From assembly GCA_964017195.1 (NCBI GenBank), contig OZ024889.1, positions 53,538,711 to 53,602,710 of the forward strand: a DNA stretch of 64,000 nucleotides, given 5' to 3'. This document shows, piece by piece, positions 32,563 to 45,005 of the stretch. The translations under genes were made by a program, and so were the position numbers. Each line of letters begins with the position of its first letter. The first letter of the stretch is position 1. A model generated the notes under the pieces. The model ran no database searches. It saw only the letters and a list, made by a program, of their open reading frames with translations, and was not told where the DNA came from. This DNA comes from Siderastrea radians (Eukaryota; Cnidaria; Anthozoa; Scleractinia; Rhizangiidae).

Positions 32563-33561
32563 AGTCGCGCGTGCAAAATACCGGAAGCGAAAATGCGGCG
32601 TAAACGCGCAAACTGGAGATAAACCGTGAACGCAACATTTGTTTTTATCTTGAAATTTTGCTCGGTGACCCATCCTGATTTAAACCGGAAATAAAACGTG
32701 CACGAAACATTTGTTTTTATCTCGAAATTTTGCTGATTTTTTGCATGCATGTAGCATTGAGTGTGCCAGCTCAAAAAGAAACGGCGTTTAGAGGAAAGGT
32801 ATTATGTGAATTTTTTTGTGATTCAAAAAACCACTTTTTTGAAATAACTTAAGTTCTACGGAATGACTTTTGTCATACTGCCAGAGAAGTAAAAAAATTT
32901 AGGGCGCTTAAAAAATGCAATAAAAAGGGTAGGTCACCGACTACGTTTTTCAGATAATTGGCAAAAACTGAAAATTGGAGGTCCCTTCCGTGGACCTTTA
33001 GTGTTGCCATGGTAACGACTGTGATGTCACAATCAGCCTTAAAGTTTTGCCCGACAAAAGCGGTGAAGACATTCATAGTTTGCGTACATGGTCAGAAATA
33101 CTTCTTTGTAATCTTTCCTCGTTTCAAAACGATTATGACAATTAAAAACTTTTTCGGGCCACCTTAAAATTTTTTCAGTGGCTAGCAAGTGGGTTACAGT
33201 AAGAGTTTTGTTGAGCAAAATTTCAGCTGTTTATTGTGATTTTCAACAGGATACCACCACTAACTGAAAATAGTAGAGCCCGATAAGTTGCAAGCAAAAT
33301 TGCCACGAAAGCGACTCTCTTAATGTGCAGATCTAAAGAAATTGTTCACGATAAATAATAGTTTGACATATTGCTCTGAAAGAAAGACGATCACACTTAC
33401 GCTTATGTTTGAAAAGTCGTGAGCGTCCCATTATCACATATTGATAACAAAAGTTCAGTTTTGGAACTATCCTGTTAATACCCTTTGTGTTTCACCCAGC
33501 GGTATCTTCACAATAAAATTCATGGAATGGTGCTAATAATAAACAGTTATTGGACGAGGTT
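32563..33561. other. Intergenic, no clear feature
   Basis: An imperfect direct repeat at about 32640-32660 and 32712-32732 (CATTTGTTTTTATCT followed by CGAAATTTTGC-like sequence) is the only structure seen. No gene was recognised. Confidence 0.4.
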
Positions 33562-33671
33562 GAGCAAAATATCGTTATTTGTCTGTGGCGAGCAGATCAA
33601 TTATTTGCCGATGCCGAAGGCAGAGGCAAATAATTGATCTGCGAGACACTGACAAATCACGATATTTTGCG
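33562..33671. repeat. 110-bp hairpin element
   Basis: The left arm (GAGCAAAATATCG to TCAATTATTTGCC) pairs with the right arm (GGCAAATAATTGATCT to CGATATTTTGCG), leaving a loop of about 15 bases. Probably a foldback MITE. Confidence 0.75.
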
Positions 33672-35622
33672 AAATCGAGTTTAATAATTGTTTTATCATT
33701 CAACAAGACAATGTGTTTATGTATTTCCAGCACGCTTGTTTCACAATTATTTATTCCTACACCAAGTGCGCGCTTTCATTTCATTCAAAATTTAAATATT
33801 CTGCACAAAAAAATACAAAATTAGTAAATTCCGCTTTCGCCAATAATTAATTGCTTTAAAACGACTGCATCAACTGATTTGCCAAAAAGTACAACGTTCA
33901 AAAGGAAGATTCACACTTTTTCTTCAAATTTTTTAGTCAAAAATCGCAGATGTTCCGCACTTTAATGGCTTACTTGCCCGCGTTTGAGTTTGAGCTCTGA
34001 ACAGGTGACTCAACTGCGCACGAGCAGAATTATTCGCAGCAAAACAACTTCGCACCGTAATGCGCATGAGCAGACAATTATTCGTAGGCAGTTATTTGCA
34101 GTGACGTAATGGTCTCTCGGCCAATTAAAACGTCGGATAAAATAACGTGAATGATAATATTGTTTATTCTTCATAGCTTAATGTTAATAAAATCATTATT
34201 TATTCTTCATAAATCACCGTTAGCAATTACAATCCCATTATAACAAGTTCTTTTTCACAAAATGTACAACCATTTTACTTCCTTGATTGTAATGTTGACA
34301 CTTGAATTCTTGCGAAATTAGCCACAATTTCAATCAGTTTATGTGCTTTGTGATGGAATATGCGTGACCTTATCCAAAGGAGAATATTAATCAAATTAAC
34401 AGTTTATTTCAAGGAAACGCAATCTATTTATTCCTTTCCCCCTTTTCATTATTTTAGAACCAATTTCCCTTGTATCGAGTTTCCGCTCTCTCAGTAAAGG
34501 TTTACAGCGATGGGACGTCTCGTAGGCCCGCCCATTATTAATTTCCAAGGTGTGTTCTATTATTTTATTCCGCATATCTGCCTGTGAAAATCCTTGCTGA
34601 CTTAGTAGTAACTCTCTCCTGTTGCAACGTTTTTGAATCCAAGAATTGGTCGCTCTTCATGTACCTCATTTAAAGGTCCGAAAGAATTTAAGGCTGGTTA
34701 AACCCACACCCAGGCGACACGAGCGTACGTCTAATAGAATGTCTGCTTGGTCATGCACTCTTGGTTTAGCCGCCCTCCTCCCTTGCAAGTGCGGAGGACG
34801 TGAAACACAAAACAAGCTAAACGTAGATGCAGAAATGATACTGAGTATTTGAAGCATTTTTTAGTATTTTGTTCATAGGAATGGTGAGATGAGATCGTAA
34901 GTTCAGTCTCGTCGGATTCTGGTTTTCTAGACCTATATTTCTTACGATTTCCTCTTGCTAAAAACAAAGGTTTTTGTTATTTTTCAACATGAATAAGGTT
35001 AGCATTGCTTAACAATGAATATTGAATGGGACAGAATGAGGGTCTAAACATGTGTGACCTGGATTTTTAAACCATGTAAACAAAGGACGGAATGCAGGAG
35101 ACAACAACAACAACATTGAATTTCAAGGGTAGATACATGAGCCGAGTCCAAATTGCGCTCAATATTGCACTGTGTTCAGACCTGCATTACCTAGTTCTGC
35201 TGACATTAGGCTTAAAACTTGTCCAAAGAGGCTACTCTAAAGCCTACCAAGAAAGAAGCTACATGTCAATTAACATCCTTGATTAAAAAGTTTGTACATT
35301 CGTTGCCCTATGTTGACGCGATGCTCACTTCGTTTTAATAACTCGCACCTTTCCACGTGCACTTTTTCGTCCCCTCTTTAAGCTACACCTGAGTGAAGAG
35401 AGACAAAGTGGAGTAAAATTTTTTGTCTAAGGAAACAACACGATTGCAGGGACTGGGTCTCGAACCACCGACCTTCAGATTTGAAGTCCAAACGCCCCCA
35501 CAAACGCCATTTAAATCCAGGCTGATCATAGTTAGGCGCGCGAAAGTTGAAAGAAAATGCGAGCTATCTCGATTTTACCCCGAAAAAACATTCTTTTCCC
35601 AGAGTAAATATCGGCGAGAATG
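33672..35622. other. Intergenic, no recognised gene
   Basis: AT-rich sequence with scattered short open frames, none resembling a known protein. A related pair of short phrases (AGCAGAATTATTCG and AGCAGACAATTATTCG, about 34023 and 34070) hints at a degraded repeat. Confidence 0.35.
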
Positions 35623-35780
35623 CTATTATAACAATAGAGTTGATGTTCGCGGGTGCAAATATGTTTTTTCCCGACTCAGGCTCATTTTAGCCTGAGCAGC
35701 AGGCGAGGGTTGAAATGAGCTCTGAGAAGGGCCAAAAACATATTTACGCCCAAGAACATCAACTCTATTACTATTATAAT
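35623..35780. repeat. 158-bp inverted repeat
   Basis: Outer arms of about 45 bp (CTATTATAACAATAGAGTTG... and mirror) with a smaller central hairpin around CTCAGGCTCATTTTAGCCTGAG. Likely a foldback element. Confidence 0.7.
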
Positions 35781-36279
35781 CATTTCACAGGGTATTGGCA
35801 AAAGGAATTATTAGCAGCATAGTGAGCGATGAGTTGACTAAACCGACACGGCGTAATAAGTCATTTAGCAGTGTTGATGTTAATTGTACAATTTGTGAAT
35901 TGGAATTGGCATAATTGCCTGAACAGACGAGCGAGTTTCGCTCGTCGACGACAAACAGACATTAACTTCTCCGCTTTGCATGGAGCTACTACAGGCATTA
36001 TTTTCACTTACAGCTTCTTCGAGCTTGTTTAAATCTTCTTCATCCAACTGGGAAGGTTGAGAATTTGGTTGTTCATCTGCTACTTTTTTGACACAAACAC
36101 AAGGGCTCTAAAGAAGCGAGTGAAGTAAACAGAACTGACAGAGAAAACAGCTGATTGGTTGGTAGCTAGATTTTCTCTCTTCTGATTGATGCTCTGAGCG
36201 GGCTATATATTTTAGCCCGCTGATTTTCCCATTTTAGCCCGCAAAATACGCCGCAATGCCCAATAAAATGGTTATAATG

Positions 36280-36690
36280 ACTAGTTTTATTCAAAAGTAA
36301 CTCGAAATTAGATAGCGAGTCAGCGTTTCAAAGTCTTTCTGATTTGATTTGGCATTGAGTTCCATAATCGTGGCGCGGCCAAGGACAAAGTTTGGACTCC
36401 ATAGACCGTCGAGTGTGATGTAGAGACAGCCAGCAAATCCTTGCTTCAGTAGCAAAAACTTCGAGCAGGATTGTACTGTTCTAATAAGAGGATGTGAGGC
36501 CATGTACAGCTTTAAACGTTACTAATAATACGTTTACAGTTATCCTTTCTCTGACTGGTAGCCAATGTAAATGATGTAAAACACGAGATATGTGCTCAGT
36601 AATGCCCTTAGCTCTAACAACTAATCTTGTTGCCTAATCTTGTATCCTGCTGGACTATACCAGAGTGTTCTAGTACATAATCAATTGGTG
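36280..36690 (-). pseudogene. LINE 3' end remnant
   Basis: On the minus strand, EHISRVLHHLHWLPVRERI and LLVTFKAVHGL (about 36595-36497) match the region after the RT domain found in many CR1/L2-like LINEs. Stops and frame changes follow toward 36290. The remainder of the element is absent. Confidence 0.6.
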
Positions 36691-37645
36691 CATCAATCGT
36701 TTATCAAAAACATCTGCTGTCTTCTAAATCAAGTACCCACATCTCCTCAGCTGTCTTCTCAATTAAAGAAAAAATTGCGTCTCCTCCTGCTGTAAGTCAA
36801 AAATTACTTTTACACCTGCAATGCCTTACAAACATCAGTAAATTGTTAGGAGTTTTATGATAAATTAACTTTAAAGTTTAAAGTCGAAAAACGTCCCTAG
36901 TATTGACCAGAATACTTCCAAAGCTCTAATCCCGCTCCACTCTTAAGCCTCTTTACAGTTCTCTTTTTTCCTTTGATCAGCTCCTTGTTGTTATCTCTCT
37001 TCTTTTTCTTTCGCCTTCCTTTTGTGTGTGTACCCACTTTTGCTCAAGTGTAGTGGTAATTAACAAATAATTGTAACTAACAATTAGTAAATTGTGAACT
37101 CCTGTTATTGTAAAATGGATGTAATCAAATAGTAAATTGTAATTAAATAGTAATTGTTACTTAATTAGCAGCCATCAAACTTGTGTAAAATAGTGACAAG
37201 AGGAATGTAATAAACTGTTGCACAAAAAAACATCTGCTGTCCCTCAAAGTGATGACGTCAAAAACTGAACAAGGACCATGGTCCTTTACGGGAGGTTTTG
37301 GGCGGCACGGGAGTCAATGAGTTGAAGAACACTTACTATCCCGAGCGGGCAAGGTGCCACCGGAAAGAGGGAACTTGACTGTAGGAGAAATTTCTCGAGC
37401 AACAAAAAAAAAATCGAACTGTCCAAGCACGTGCATTCGCTAAAGAGTTAGATTTACTGTCATGAAACTGAAGTACTCCCAGGGCAGAACACATTCAACT
37501 TCTCCACGGCAAGACATTCTAGAAAGAGGTTGGCTTGTGCTGGGTGCGTGAGTCTGTTATGCATGCTTAGATCATGGATCTACGATGGCATTGCATGCGT
37601 CTGAAGGTGTCTTCAAAGAGCATCCCATTATACCATGTTACTGAC
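36691..37645. other. Intergenic, no recognised gene
   Basis: Contains AT-rich repeats of TAATTGTAA and TAGTAAATTGTA type at about 37060-37160. Nothing coding was recognised. Confidence 0.35.
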
Positions 37646-37649
37646 TTAA

Positions 37650-38360
37650 GGTTACTCCGGACCTTCGCGGGTGTCCTCCCGTCTCCTCCGGGAAAAAATT
37701 CGTATGCGCTCCATTTTAAAGGAAAGCAAGGCAAACTATATATCGTTGGAAAGCTTAATAAATGTAGATTTCAGAAAAAAATATGAATTGCCAGTTTTTT
37801 AAATTCCACAAAAGAAAATTGCAAAAATGGCCGCGAAAATGACATGCGTCATTCTGGCAAACAAATGAATTAATAGGGTACCAGAATTCGGCAAATTTCT
37901 GTGAATTTTGGCCTAAACGTTCCTTAGATGTTGTGAAACAAAAGTGTGTCGGGGATTTTTGAAATGTATAATATTTCACCCGTGGCGAACTTCAATGCGA
38001 TGCTCATCGCGCATTCTTTGTTTCTCGAACTTGACAGATTAATTAAAAAATAACCAGTCAGAATATCGAAAAATGCTGACACACTTTTGATGATTGATCC
38101 TTTGGGATTAACACTGTGCAGTTATTTTGCCAATGCGCTTGGAATTGATACCCTATTAATTCAATTGAATGACACATGGTCATTTTCGAGGTTGATTGCG
38201 ATTTTCTTTGGCGAAATGGAAGAAACCTGCAATTTATATTTTTTTCCGAAATCTACATTTATTAAGCTTTCCAATGATATATAATTTGCCGTGTTTTCCT
38301 TTAAAATGGCGCGCATACGAATTTTTTTCCCGAGCACACCCACGAAGGTCCGGAGTAACC
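37650..38360. mobile_element. 711-bp piggyBac-like MITE (TTAA)
   Basis: Both ends abut TTAA (37646-37649 and 38361-38364). Terminal inverted repeats start GGTTACTCCGGACCTTCG and continue for about 220 bp on each side, imperfectly. TTAA target sites are diagnostic of piggyBac-type elements. No transposase is present. Confidence 0.8.
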
Positions 38361-38433
38361 TTAATTAGAAGAGAATTTCACGAAACGGAAGGTCATGTCG
38401 GTCCCGGCTAAGTCCCCACCCTAGCCAGCATTA

Positions 38434-38731
38434 GGGCCGATTTAGATGGTAAGATTTTGCTTAGAATGTCGTATGCGACTTTCGCAACGTGGGCTGCTCG
38501 CGTCAGGCAAAGATCGTAAACAACACGTCATTCTGACATTTTCATTGTGGCTACGACTGTCGTAGGGTTTTAAAACATGTTTGAAAATCCTACGACATAT
38601 TTCGTGTTGTGTGCAACTGTCGTGAAGAAGTTGTACGTCTGATTTAGACCACACGATTCGTGTTGCAGACATGACGCGAGCAAGTCGCATACAAAAGTTG
38701 TGAGCAAAAATCGTAACGTCTTAATCGGCCC
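38434..38731. mobile_element. 298-bp MITE flanked by TTA
   Basis: Starts GGGCCGATTTAGATGGTAAG and ends with the imperfect mirror (ACGTCTTAATCGGCCC). TTA is duplicated at 38431-38433 and 38732-38734, as for PIF/Harbinger-type elements. The interior has subterminal inverted pieces (TCGTATGCGACTT / AAGTCGCATAC). Confidence 0.7.
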
Positions 38732-39320
38732 TTAGAAATGAATTTTGGATTCTACCGTGAGGACATGCAAAAGCGGCTGTACGACATGCCGGCAAATGTC
38801 TGAGACGTCGGTGACTCTTTACTAGACCATGCGGACAAGTTATGCCACTCCTAACCAGCGCAAGAGTGACGTCTGTTGCACCACCTTTCTCAGTCAGTCA
38901 GTGTTAACCCTTTAAGCCCCAATAGTGACAAGCATCTAATTTCTCCTTACAATATCCCTACTTGATCAAACATACAGGTCATGAGAATAAAGGTAATGAT
39001 CACCAAACATGGAATGTCTTGATGTTTGTGGAAATTCTCTTAACTAGTTGCCATAAGGAATGTATGGAGAACACTAAGGAGAATATACATATTATTATAT
39101 AAACTGGAGTGTTTTATAGAGGTTTCCACCACTGAGAAAAATCGTATTTGGTACACGTAAAATTACGACAATTTTACATGTGAAAATACGGCCAATCAGC
39201 TTTCGCGACGTCACGCGCCTTCTTTCGCGCCACTTTTGACAACGGCTTGCTATGATTTCGTAGTTCTCGATCGCTGTTCGCTTGGCTTGTTCAAAAAAAA
39301 ATAACTACTAACAGGTTACG

Positions 39321-39960
39321 ATGGCCTCGAGCAGTACACCAGAAAAAACGACCAAAAATTCGGCAAGTGAAAGATTCGTGTCCCTCACTGACGAAGATGT
39401 TGAAAGATTTGTCGAAGCTGAAGCCCACAAAAACACTCAAAGAAATGCACAACGACGTAGCATTGATGAAGTCGTTTTTGCCAAATGAAAACGAAACAAG
39501 ACAACTCCAAGACATACCGCCGCCAAAATTAGACGCTTACCTCAGCAGATTTCTATTGCCTGTGAGAAAAGTCTGGTAATGAATATGAGCCAACAACACT
39601 CAGAGGAATTACCGCTTCTGTGGAGCGTTATCTTAGGCTATGTTTACACGGGACCGGTCCGGAACGGATCCGGTCCGATTTTCGGACCGGATAGGCCTTC
39701 TGTTTACACGGGACCGTTCTGGAACCGGTCCGAAACGGATCCAAAACTGGACCTGCTGTTTTGCAGGTCCAGTATCGGATCCGATCCGGACCGGTTCCAG
39801 AAAGGTCCCGTGTAAACACCTGGACCGGTTCCAAACAGTTCCATGTAAACAGAAGCCGATCCGGTCCGGTTCGGTTCGGTTCGGAACGGTTCCGGACCGG
39901 TCCCGTGTAAACGTAGCCTTAGAAACCTACGCTACAGCGAGTCTGTTATCGAAGGACAAC
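39321..39960 (+). pseudogene. Crypton-like (tyrosine recombinase) N-terminal remnant
   Basis: ATG at 39321 opens ERFVSLTDEDVERFVEAEAH; after a frame shift the reading continues NENETRQLQDIPPPKLDAYL and SRFLLPVRK, then EYEPTTLRGI (about 39587) and ERYL, where a 283-bp MITE interrupts; NLRYSESVIEG follows after it. The order matches the N-terminal part of Crypton-type/DUF3504-associated proteins. It is broken and lacks the recombinase domain. Confidence 0.5.
39636..39918. mobile_element. 283-bp MITE flanked by TTA, GGACCGGT-rich
   Basis: Starts GGCTATGTTTACACGGGACC and ends with the mirror (GGTCCCGTGTAAACGTAGCC). TTA is duplicated at 39633-39635 and 39919-39921. The interior repeats GGACCGG/GTTTACACGGGACC motifs several times in both orientations. 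It sits inside the Crypton-like remnant. Confidence 0.8.
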
Positions 39961-40410
39961 GTTTGACAGTTGAATTGTTCGAGAGGCACTTGCTTAAACG
40001 AATTTCTCAATTTTGACACGAGACTGCGGATCAGTTTGTGTGTAGGCTTCGACAACTAACGGCGAGTCTCGACTTTGTCGAATTTGAGGATGACCATATT
40101 CGGGTTAATCGATAAGTGCTATTCCAGTTATTTACGTCGCAAGTTTAATCTGGAGCAAGAAGGTACGGTGAGTTTAGATTGTTTACTAATGAATACGGAC
40201 AAATAAAGCAGTAAAGAGTAGTAATAATAGCATGAAAATATAATAATAGTGAAAAATTTTCTATTGTGTTAATGAATGTATTTGAAAATTGTTTGTTTGA
40301 ATGAGTTGAACCGGAATCACTTTTATCTTTTGCCTCTACGCTTACTGCTGTTGCCCTTAAATAAAAATTGTTTCAGTAATATTTTGGGCTTTTGTGTTTA
40401 TATAATAAAC

Positions 40411-40559
40411 ACAATAATACATGGTTGCTTGGAGATATATGGAATTTCTCTTCTCGTGTTCAATTCGATATCTCACTCGTTCGCTACGCTCACTCGTGAG
40501 ATATCGCGTTGAACACTCGAAGAGAAATTCCATATCTCCGCGCGCCCATGTATTATTGT
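40411..40559. repeat. 149-bp near-perfect hairpin
   Basis: The left arm (ACAATAATACATGG to GATATCTCAC) pairs with the right arm (GTGAGATATCGCGTTGAACA to CCATGTATTATTGT), around a short loop. A typical cnidarian-style foldback repeat, no coding. Confidence 0.8.
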
Positions 40560-40719
40560 CTATTTAATACTGGGGCTTAAAGGGTTAAACACTTTGGGCC
40601 GATATTTGTCAAGATGAAACGTAGTCTCTTAAAAAAATACGGTCGGGTACTTATGTGCAGTGTTTGGCGATCCGATCTGTGCACATCGATATCGCGGGCG
40701 ATCTCACAAGTTATATATG

Positions 40720-40850
40720 TTATTGAACTGACGTGAGGTCCGCATTGGGAAGATATTGGTCGAGTTCCCTTCTTTGCCTTCTGCTGGGTCCATAAACGTC
40801 TAAGAAAGGAGCTCGACCAATATTTTCCCAAACTACAAGCTAGTTCAATA
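40720..40850. repeat. 131-bp inverted repeat
   Basis: TATTGAACTGACG...ATATTGGTCGAG pairs with CTCGACCAATATT...CTAGTTCAATA. Probably a small foldback element. Confidence 0.65.
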
Positions 40851-42217
40851 AAGGATTTATTATTATGGCTCATTACAAATTTGCGAACAGCAAAGCATAT
40901 TTCTATTAGTAAGCACGCGCTACAAAGACGAAAGAAGGGAACAAACGATTTTCATAATCGGTCATTTCCGCAGAGGTTTCTGCCACAATTATAAGCAAGG
41001 AATCAAAAACAAGGTTTCTACTTCATACAAAACTGTCCTCTCTTCTCAATTTTTTCCAAAACACGATTTAGTGAGATCTTTTCGTGAGCGGTCCGTTTTA
41101 GCGCTCCGTATAGGAAAATTCGGACCACTCAGGGAACCAATCAGAAAGCTCCTTTTCAGCGCGAACCAGTTCAGCCACATAATAAATTATTTTATTCAAG
41201 CCTTCACGAGGTTGTTTCAGCAGACAGAATCACCCACGCATTGAAGGTTAAAGCTGATTGACACAGCAGGCAGTGGTACAAACTGAAATCTCTGAGAGGA
41301 GAGAAGCCGACAGAGTGAGAGTAAAAGGTCATTTGAAAAAGAGAATATACTCACCAAGCTTAAAAAATCCAAGCCATTTCCTCCGACTCCCATGTACCTC
41401 CCTTAACAACTGCAACGACAACAAAAACAATACCAAACCAACAAAATCCCACAAAAAGCACGACCAGCAAGTAGAGTCTATACGTAAACTACTGAAACCA
41501 ATTTCAAATCGAAACATAACAACGGCTAGCGAGCTTTTAAGTCTTCGCACTCTGTTTTAAAGATACTGACACGAGAAAGGTAAACCAAAAAATACCCACG
41601 AACATACTTACATTGTATTGATTTTGAAAATGCCAGTATGTTTTCTTAACAGTTGTTTTTTTTATTTATGAAAGATGGCATGTTAAAAGTGAACATTCAT
41701 CACTAAAATTGTAATGGAGATCTCACCAATTATTTTTAAACTGTCATGATTAAAAAGTGTTATAGTCAATGGCTCCCTAAAGAGTCAAATATAACCATAC
41801 AATACTTTTACGTGTGCAATTTGTTATTCAGATCCTTAAAAACTCCGAGAGTCGTTTTCTGGTAGTTTTACTTGGGCCATCACAAGCAAACGCGCGCACT
41901 TTGCTTGATTTGAATTCGATCCACTTTAAAAAGAAGGTTTTGGCTTGATTGACCTACCTCCTCGGCAATGACTCACACAAAGTTGAAAAAGGGAGTTCAA
42001 AGGGAGTGAAAACTTTAGCTGCTCAATTGACCCTCTCGTCTTTGGTAGCATAACAACAGGCTACCCAGACTGTGGTACCACCCAAAGAGCCTGGGTTTGT
42101 GCCTTCTTTTGCGTTTAGCTTCTGCGCAGGAGAGAGGGCAAGTCCTTTTTTCAAGACCGATGTCGGTTCCGAACTATCGTGTGCCATTTGCAAACTCTTC
42201 CATAACTAATACAAAAC
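40851..42217. other. Intergenic, no recognised gene
   Basis: Separates the hairpins from the 3' end of gene B. Short open frames (for example 41258-41560) resemble no known family. Confidence 0.35.
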
Positions 42218-42223
42218 TTTAAT
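42218..42223 (-). terminator. Candidate polyadenylation signal, gene B
   Basis: Minus-strand ATTAAA, about 85 bp after the stop codon of gene B. A common variant hexamer, without transcript support. Confidence 0.25.
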
Positions 42224-42305
42224 TTTCTCTGACAAATTAACTATTAAGTATTCCTGTAAATTGACTTGTGAGTCATTCAGTATTAGCAAGTGTTGGAGCA
42301 ACTTA

Positions 42306-42504
42306 TCACAGCTTTGTGTCCAGTTCTTCAGTTTCACTAATGCTAGCAGCTGTCTTGCCGTAACATGGTTCGGTCTCATCTAAGTTACTAAAATCATAAT
42401 AAGGCGTATCGGCTGTCATCATTCTTTCCAATGTTAATATCAGTTGTGCAAATGTCGGACGTTCATCTGGATTATGCTTCCAACAGTCCAACATTAACTG
42501 GTAG
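42306..42504 (-). CDS. Gene B last exon: kinase end and tail
   Basis: Encodes [18 protein letters not shown] and a tail with [17 protein letters not shown], ending EELDTKL and TGA (42306-42308). The second tyrosine pair of gene A (EPYYS) is CY here. Confidence 0.93.
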
Positions 42505-44970
42505 CTGTTGAATGTAGATATCATTTTTAGTTTAATTATATTATTTAAACGATAGACCATTTTTTAAATATAGGTCGACATGAAAACGAGATGGTAATAA
42601 AAATATTGACGACCCAGAGAGCAAGGGTGAAATTCTGAACGAACATCTTTCATTGTTTAGAAAAAACACCATAAACAATTTTTGGGGGGATGAGTTTAGC
42701 CACTAATATTCAGTGTTCCCTAAACTGAGTCCTATGTTTTCAGACTTCAATTTTTATGAATTTGCCGCCTGAATTGTTTCATAAACGATTTCCAAATGTG
42801 TAAGTATACTTACATTTTGTCACTACACGTGCTGGGCTTCTCCATACGATATCCTGTCCTAAGAACATTATATATCCGCTCGTTACTCATTCCAGGATAT
42901 GGGACACCCCCTAGCAATTTGAGTTAAAGATTAATGGTCAGTATTTAAAAATACCTCAAAATAATCCAAATGTAATTTTATTTGGGAAGTTTATTTTCAA
43001 AGATAGATATCAGTCAACTGGAAGCACTCTAACAACTTTGTGGTACTGAAGGAGAGAGTTTGATTACAAACCTTGAGAACTAAAGGTAAACAGAGGTCTA
43101 ATGATTGAAGGGTGGAAAAAATAAGAAAATGTTATGTATGAAGCCTTTCCACTTTTTATTTTCCACGCCGAATACTTCATATTCCAATGTAGGGATTAGT
43201 TGCTAGCCAATACAGTATTCCTCTTACCCATGGTAGCCAGTTCCCACAGAAGGACTCCGAAAGACCATCTAAAACACAATGTATAAATATGATTTGAAGT
43301 TCTCACACGGCTAGATTCCTAGAACTGACTGAATTAAGAAAGGCTATTAAAAAGCCGTACTTTTGGACACTAGGTAAAGAGAATATATATTTTCCAAGGG
43401 GTCGAGAAAGTAGCAAATAAGCGGCAACTTTGAAAAACGAAAAAACCAACCCTCTGTATCAAGCCCCCTCTAATAAGCGTCCTCCCCCCCCCCCCCCCCC
43501 CTCTGAAAGTGAATTTTCTTTTTAAATTAACAACCCCTCTCTAATACGCCCCCATCGCCTCTTCGGGGCATCAGATTTTTTAATTAGACCTTTCTAATCT
43601 CTATTAAGCCACCTACTTCATACCCAGTTGATGTTTTTCTATAAAAACTAGAAAAAATACATAAAGTTGAACAGTCTGTAAGTAGGAAGTTAACAGTGAT
43701 TGAGTTTTGTGGAAAAAAAAAATTTAAGAACAAATGTTTACAGAAATAAGCCCGCCCCTCCCCCCCCCCCCCCTTTAATAAGCCCCCCGTTTATGATTCC
43801 TGAAATTAAATAAGCCTCCCGGGAGTGTTAATAGAGCTTTTACGGCAATCGGATTGGAACCTGTGTCACAATAATTTAACATAACTTCGTTTTGCCAAGT
43901 CGTCATTTTTCTAAGTTTGGCACTTCTTTTAAAAAAACACGTGGCTCGTCGAATAAACAGGAATAATCGCAGGCAACGAAGCAGGCACTCAAGAGTAAGA
44001 AACATTTCTTGTTCGAAGTTTAAGAAGCCAAACCGATGGCACGAGGAACATTGCAAGTTGTTTCTGGTTTAAATGATGTCCACTTAGGAAATAGTTTTAA
44101 TTTTTCCATTTCTTTACAAGATGACAGCTAACGGACCACAGTAACAGCGTAAACCCGAATGAACCTAATTAGAAAACTGAACTGTGAGAAAAAAAATTAG
44201 GAACTTGGATGCGCTTAGAATCCAGGGCCGCTACATTCACGTTCGGCAATACGTTATCCTAGTTCTGAGATATGATATTATCCTCAAGTCGATAAGTTTA
44301 TTTAACATATACTTACACATCACTCTTGGAAGTGTATATACCGTTCTGTAGCGCCTCGGGTGCAGTCCATCTGATTGGCAGTTTTTTCGTGTGCTGAACC
44401 TCATATATACCGCCATCACTCGCGTGTCGTAGCAAACCGAAGTCAGCAATCTTCACCATTCTGCCTTCACCCAAAAGAATATTACGGGCTGCTAAGTCGC
44501 GATGGATAAATCCTCTACTGGCTAAGTAATCCTGTCTCAGAGAAAATAAGAATGAAAATTAAGGTGGCTCACCTGATCGTCTTCCTTATGTTCGGGTGGT
44601 TTGTGGTAACTCCATATGTATTAAAGTTCGTATGTGTACGTGTCGAATGACCTCTTAATTTTTCTAATTTTCTTGGCATATCCGCTTGTTAACGACAGTG
44701 AGTAAACTTTCGAGTGCCAGTGTGTTACTTTCGTTTGAATATAATTTGGTACCATCTAAAGAGAGGGCTTAGTTGTGTGTTCGATTAAATCGGCTGTAAT
44801 TTTTGATGTTGCCATATACATGAAAAGGCCAGTGATGAACAGTTTTTCCAACTATCAAGGAGATCATGTTAAAAGCCTCTGAACTTATCGCAACAACATG
44901 GCAGATGACATGGGAAAGGAAATAGGATGCACTTATCGAAGAAATGGTATAACTTTTACATTTATGTTGC

Positions 44971-45005
<35 letters not shown>

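Larger units (their letters stand above)
38902..40592. mobile_element. Possible 1.7-kb element with inverted ends
   Basis: AGTGTTAACCCTTTAAGCCC at the left (from about 38900) is mirrored at 40565-40592 (GGGGCTTAAAGGGTTAAACA). Between them lie the Crypton-like remnant, a TTA-flanked MITE and a hairpin. The pairing could also be two independent copies of a short repeat in opposite orientations. Confidence 0.4.
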
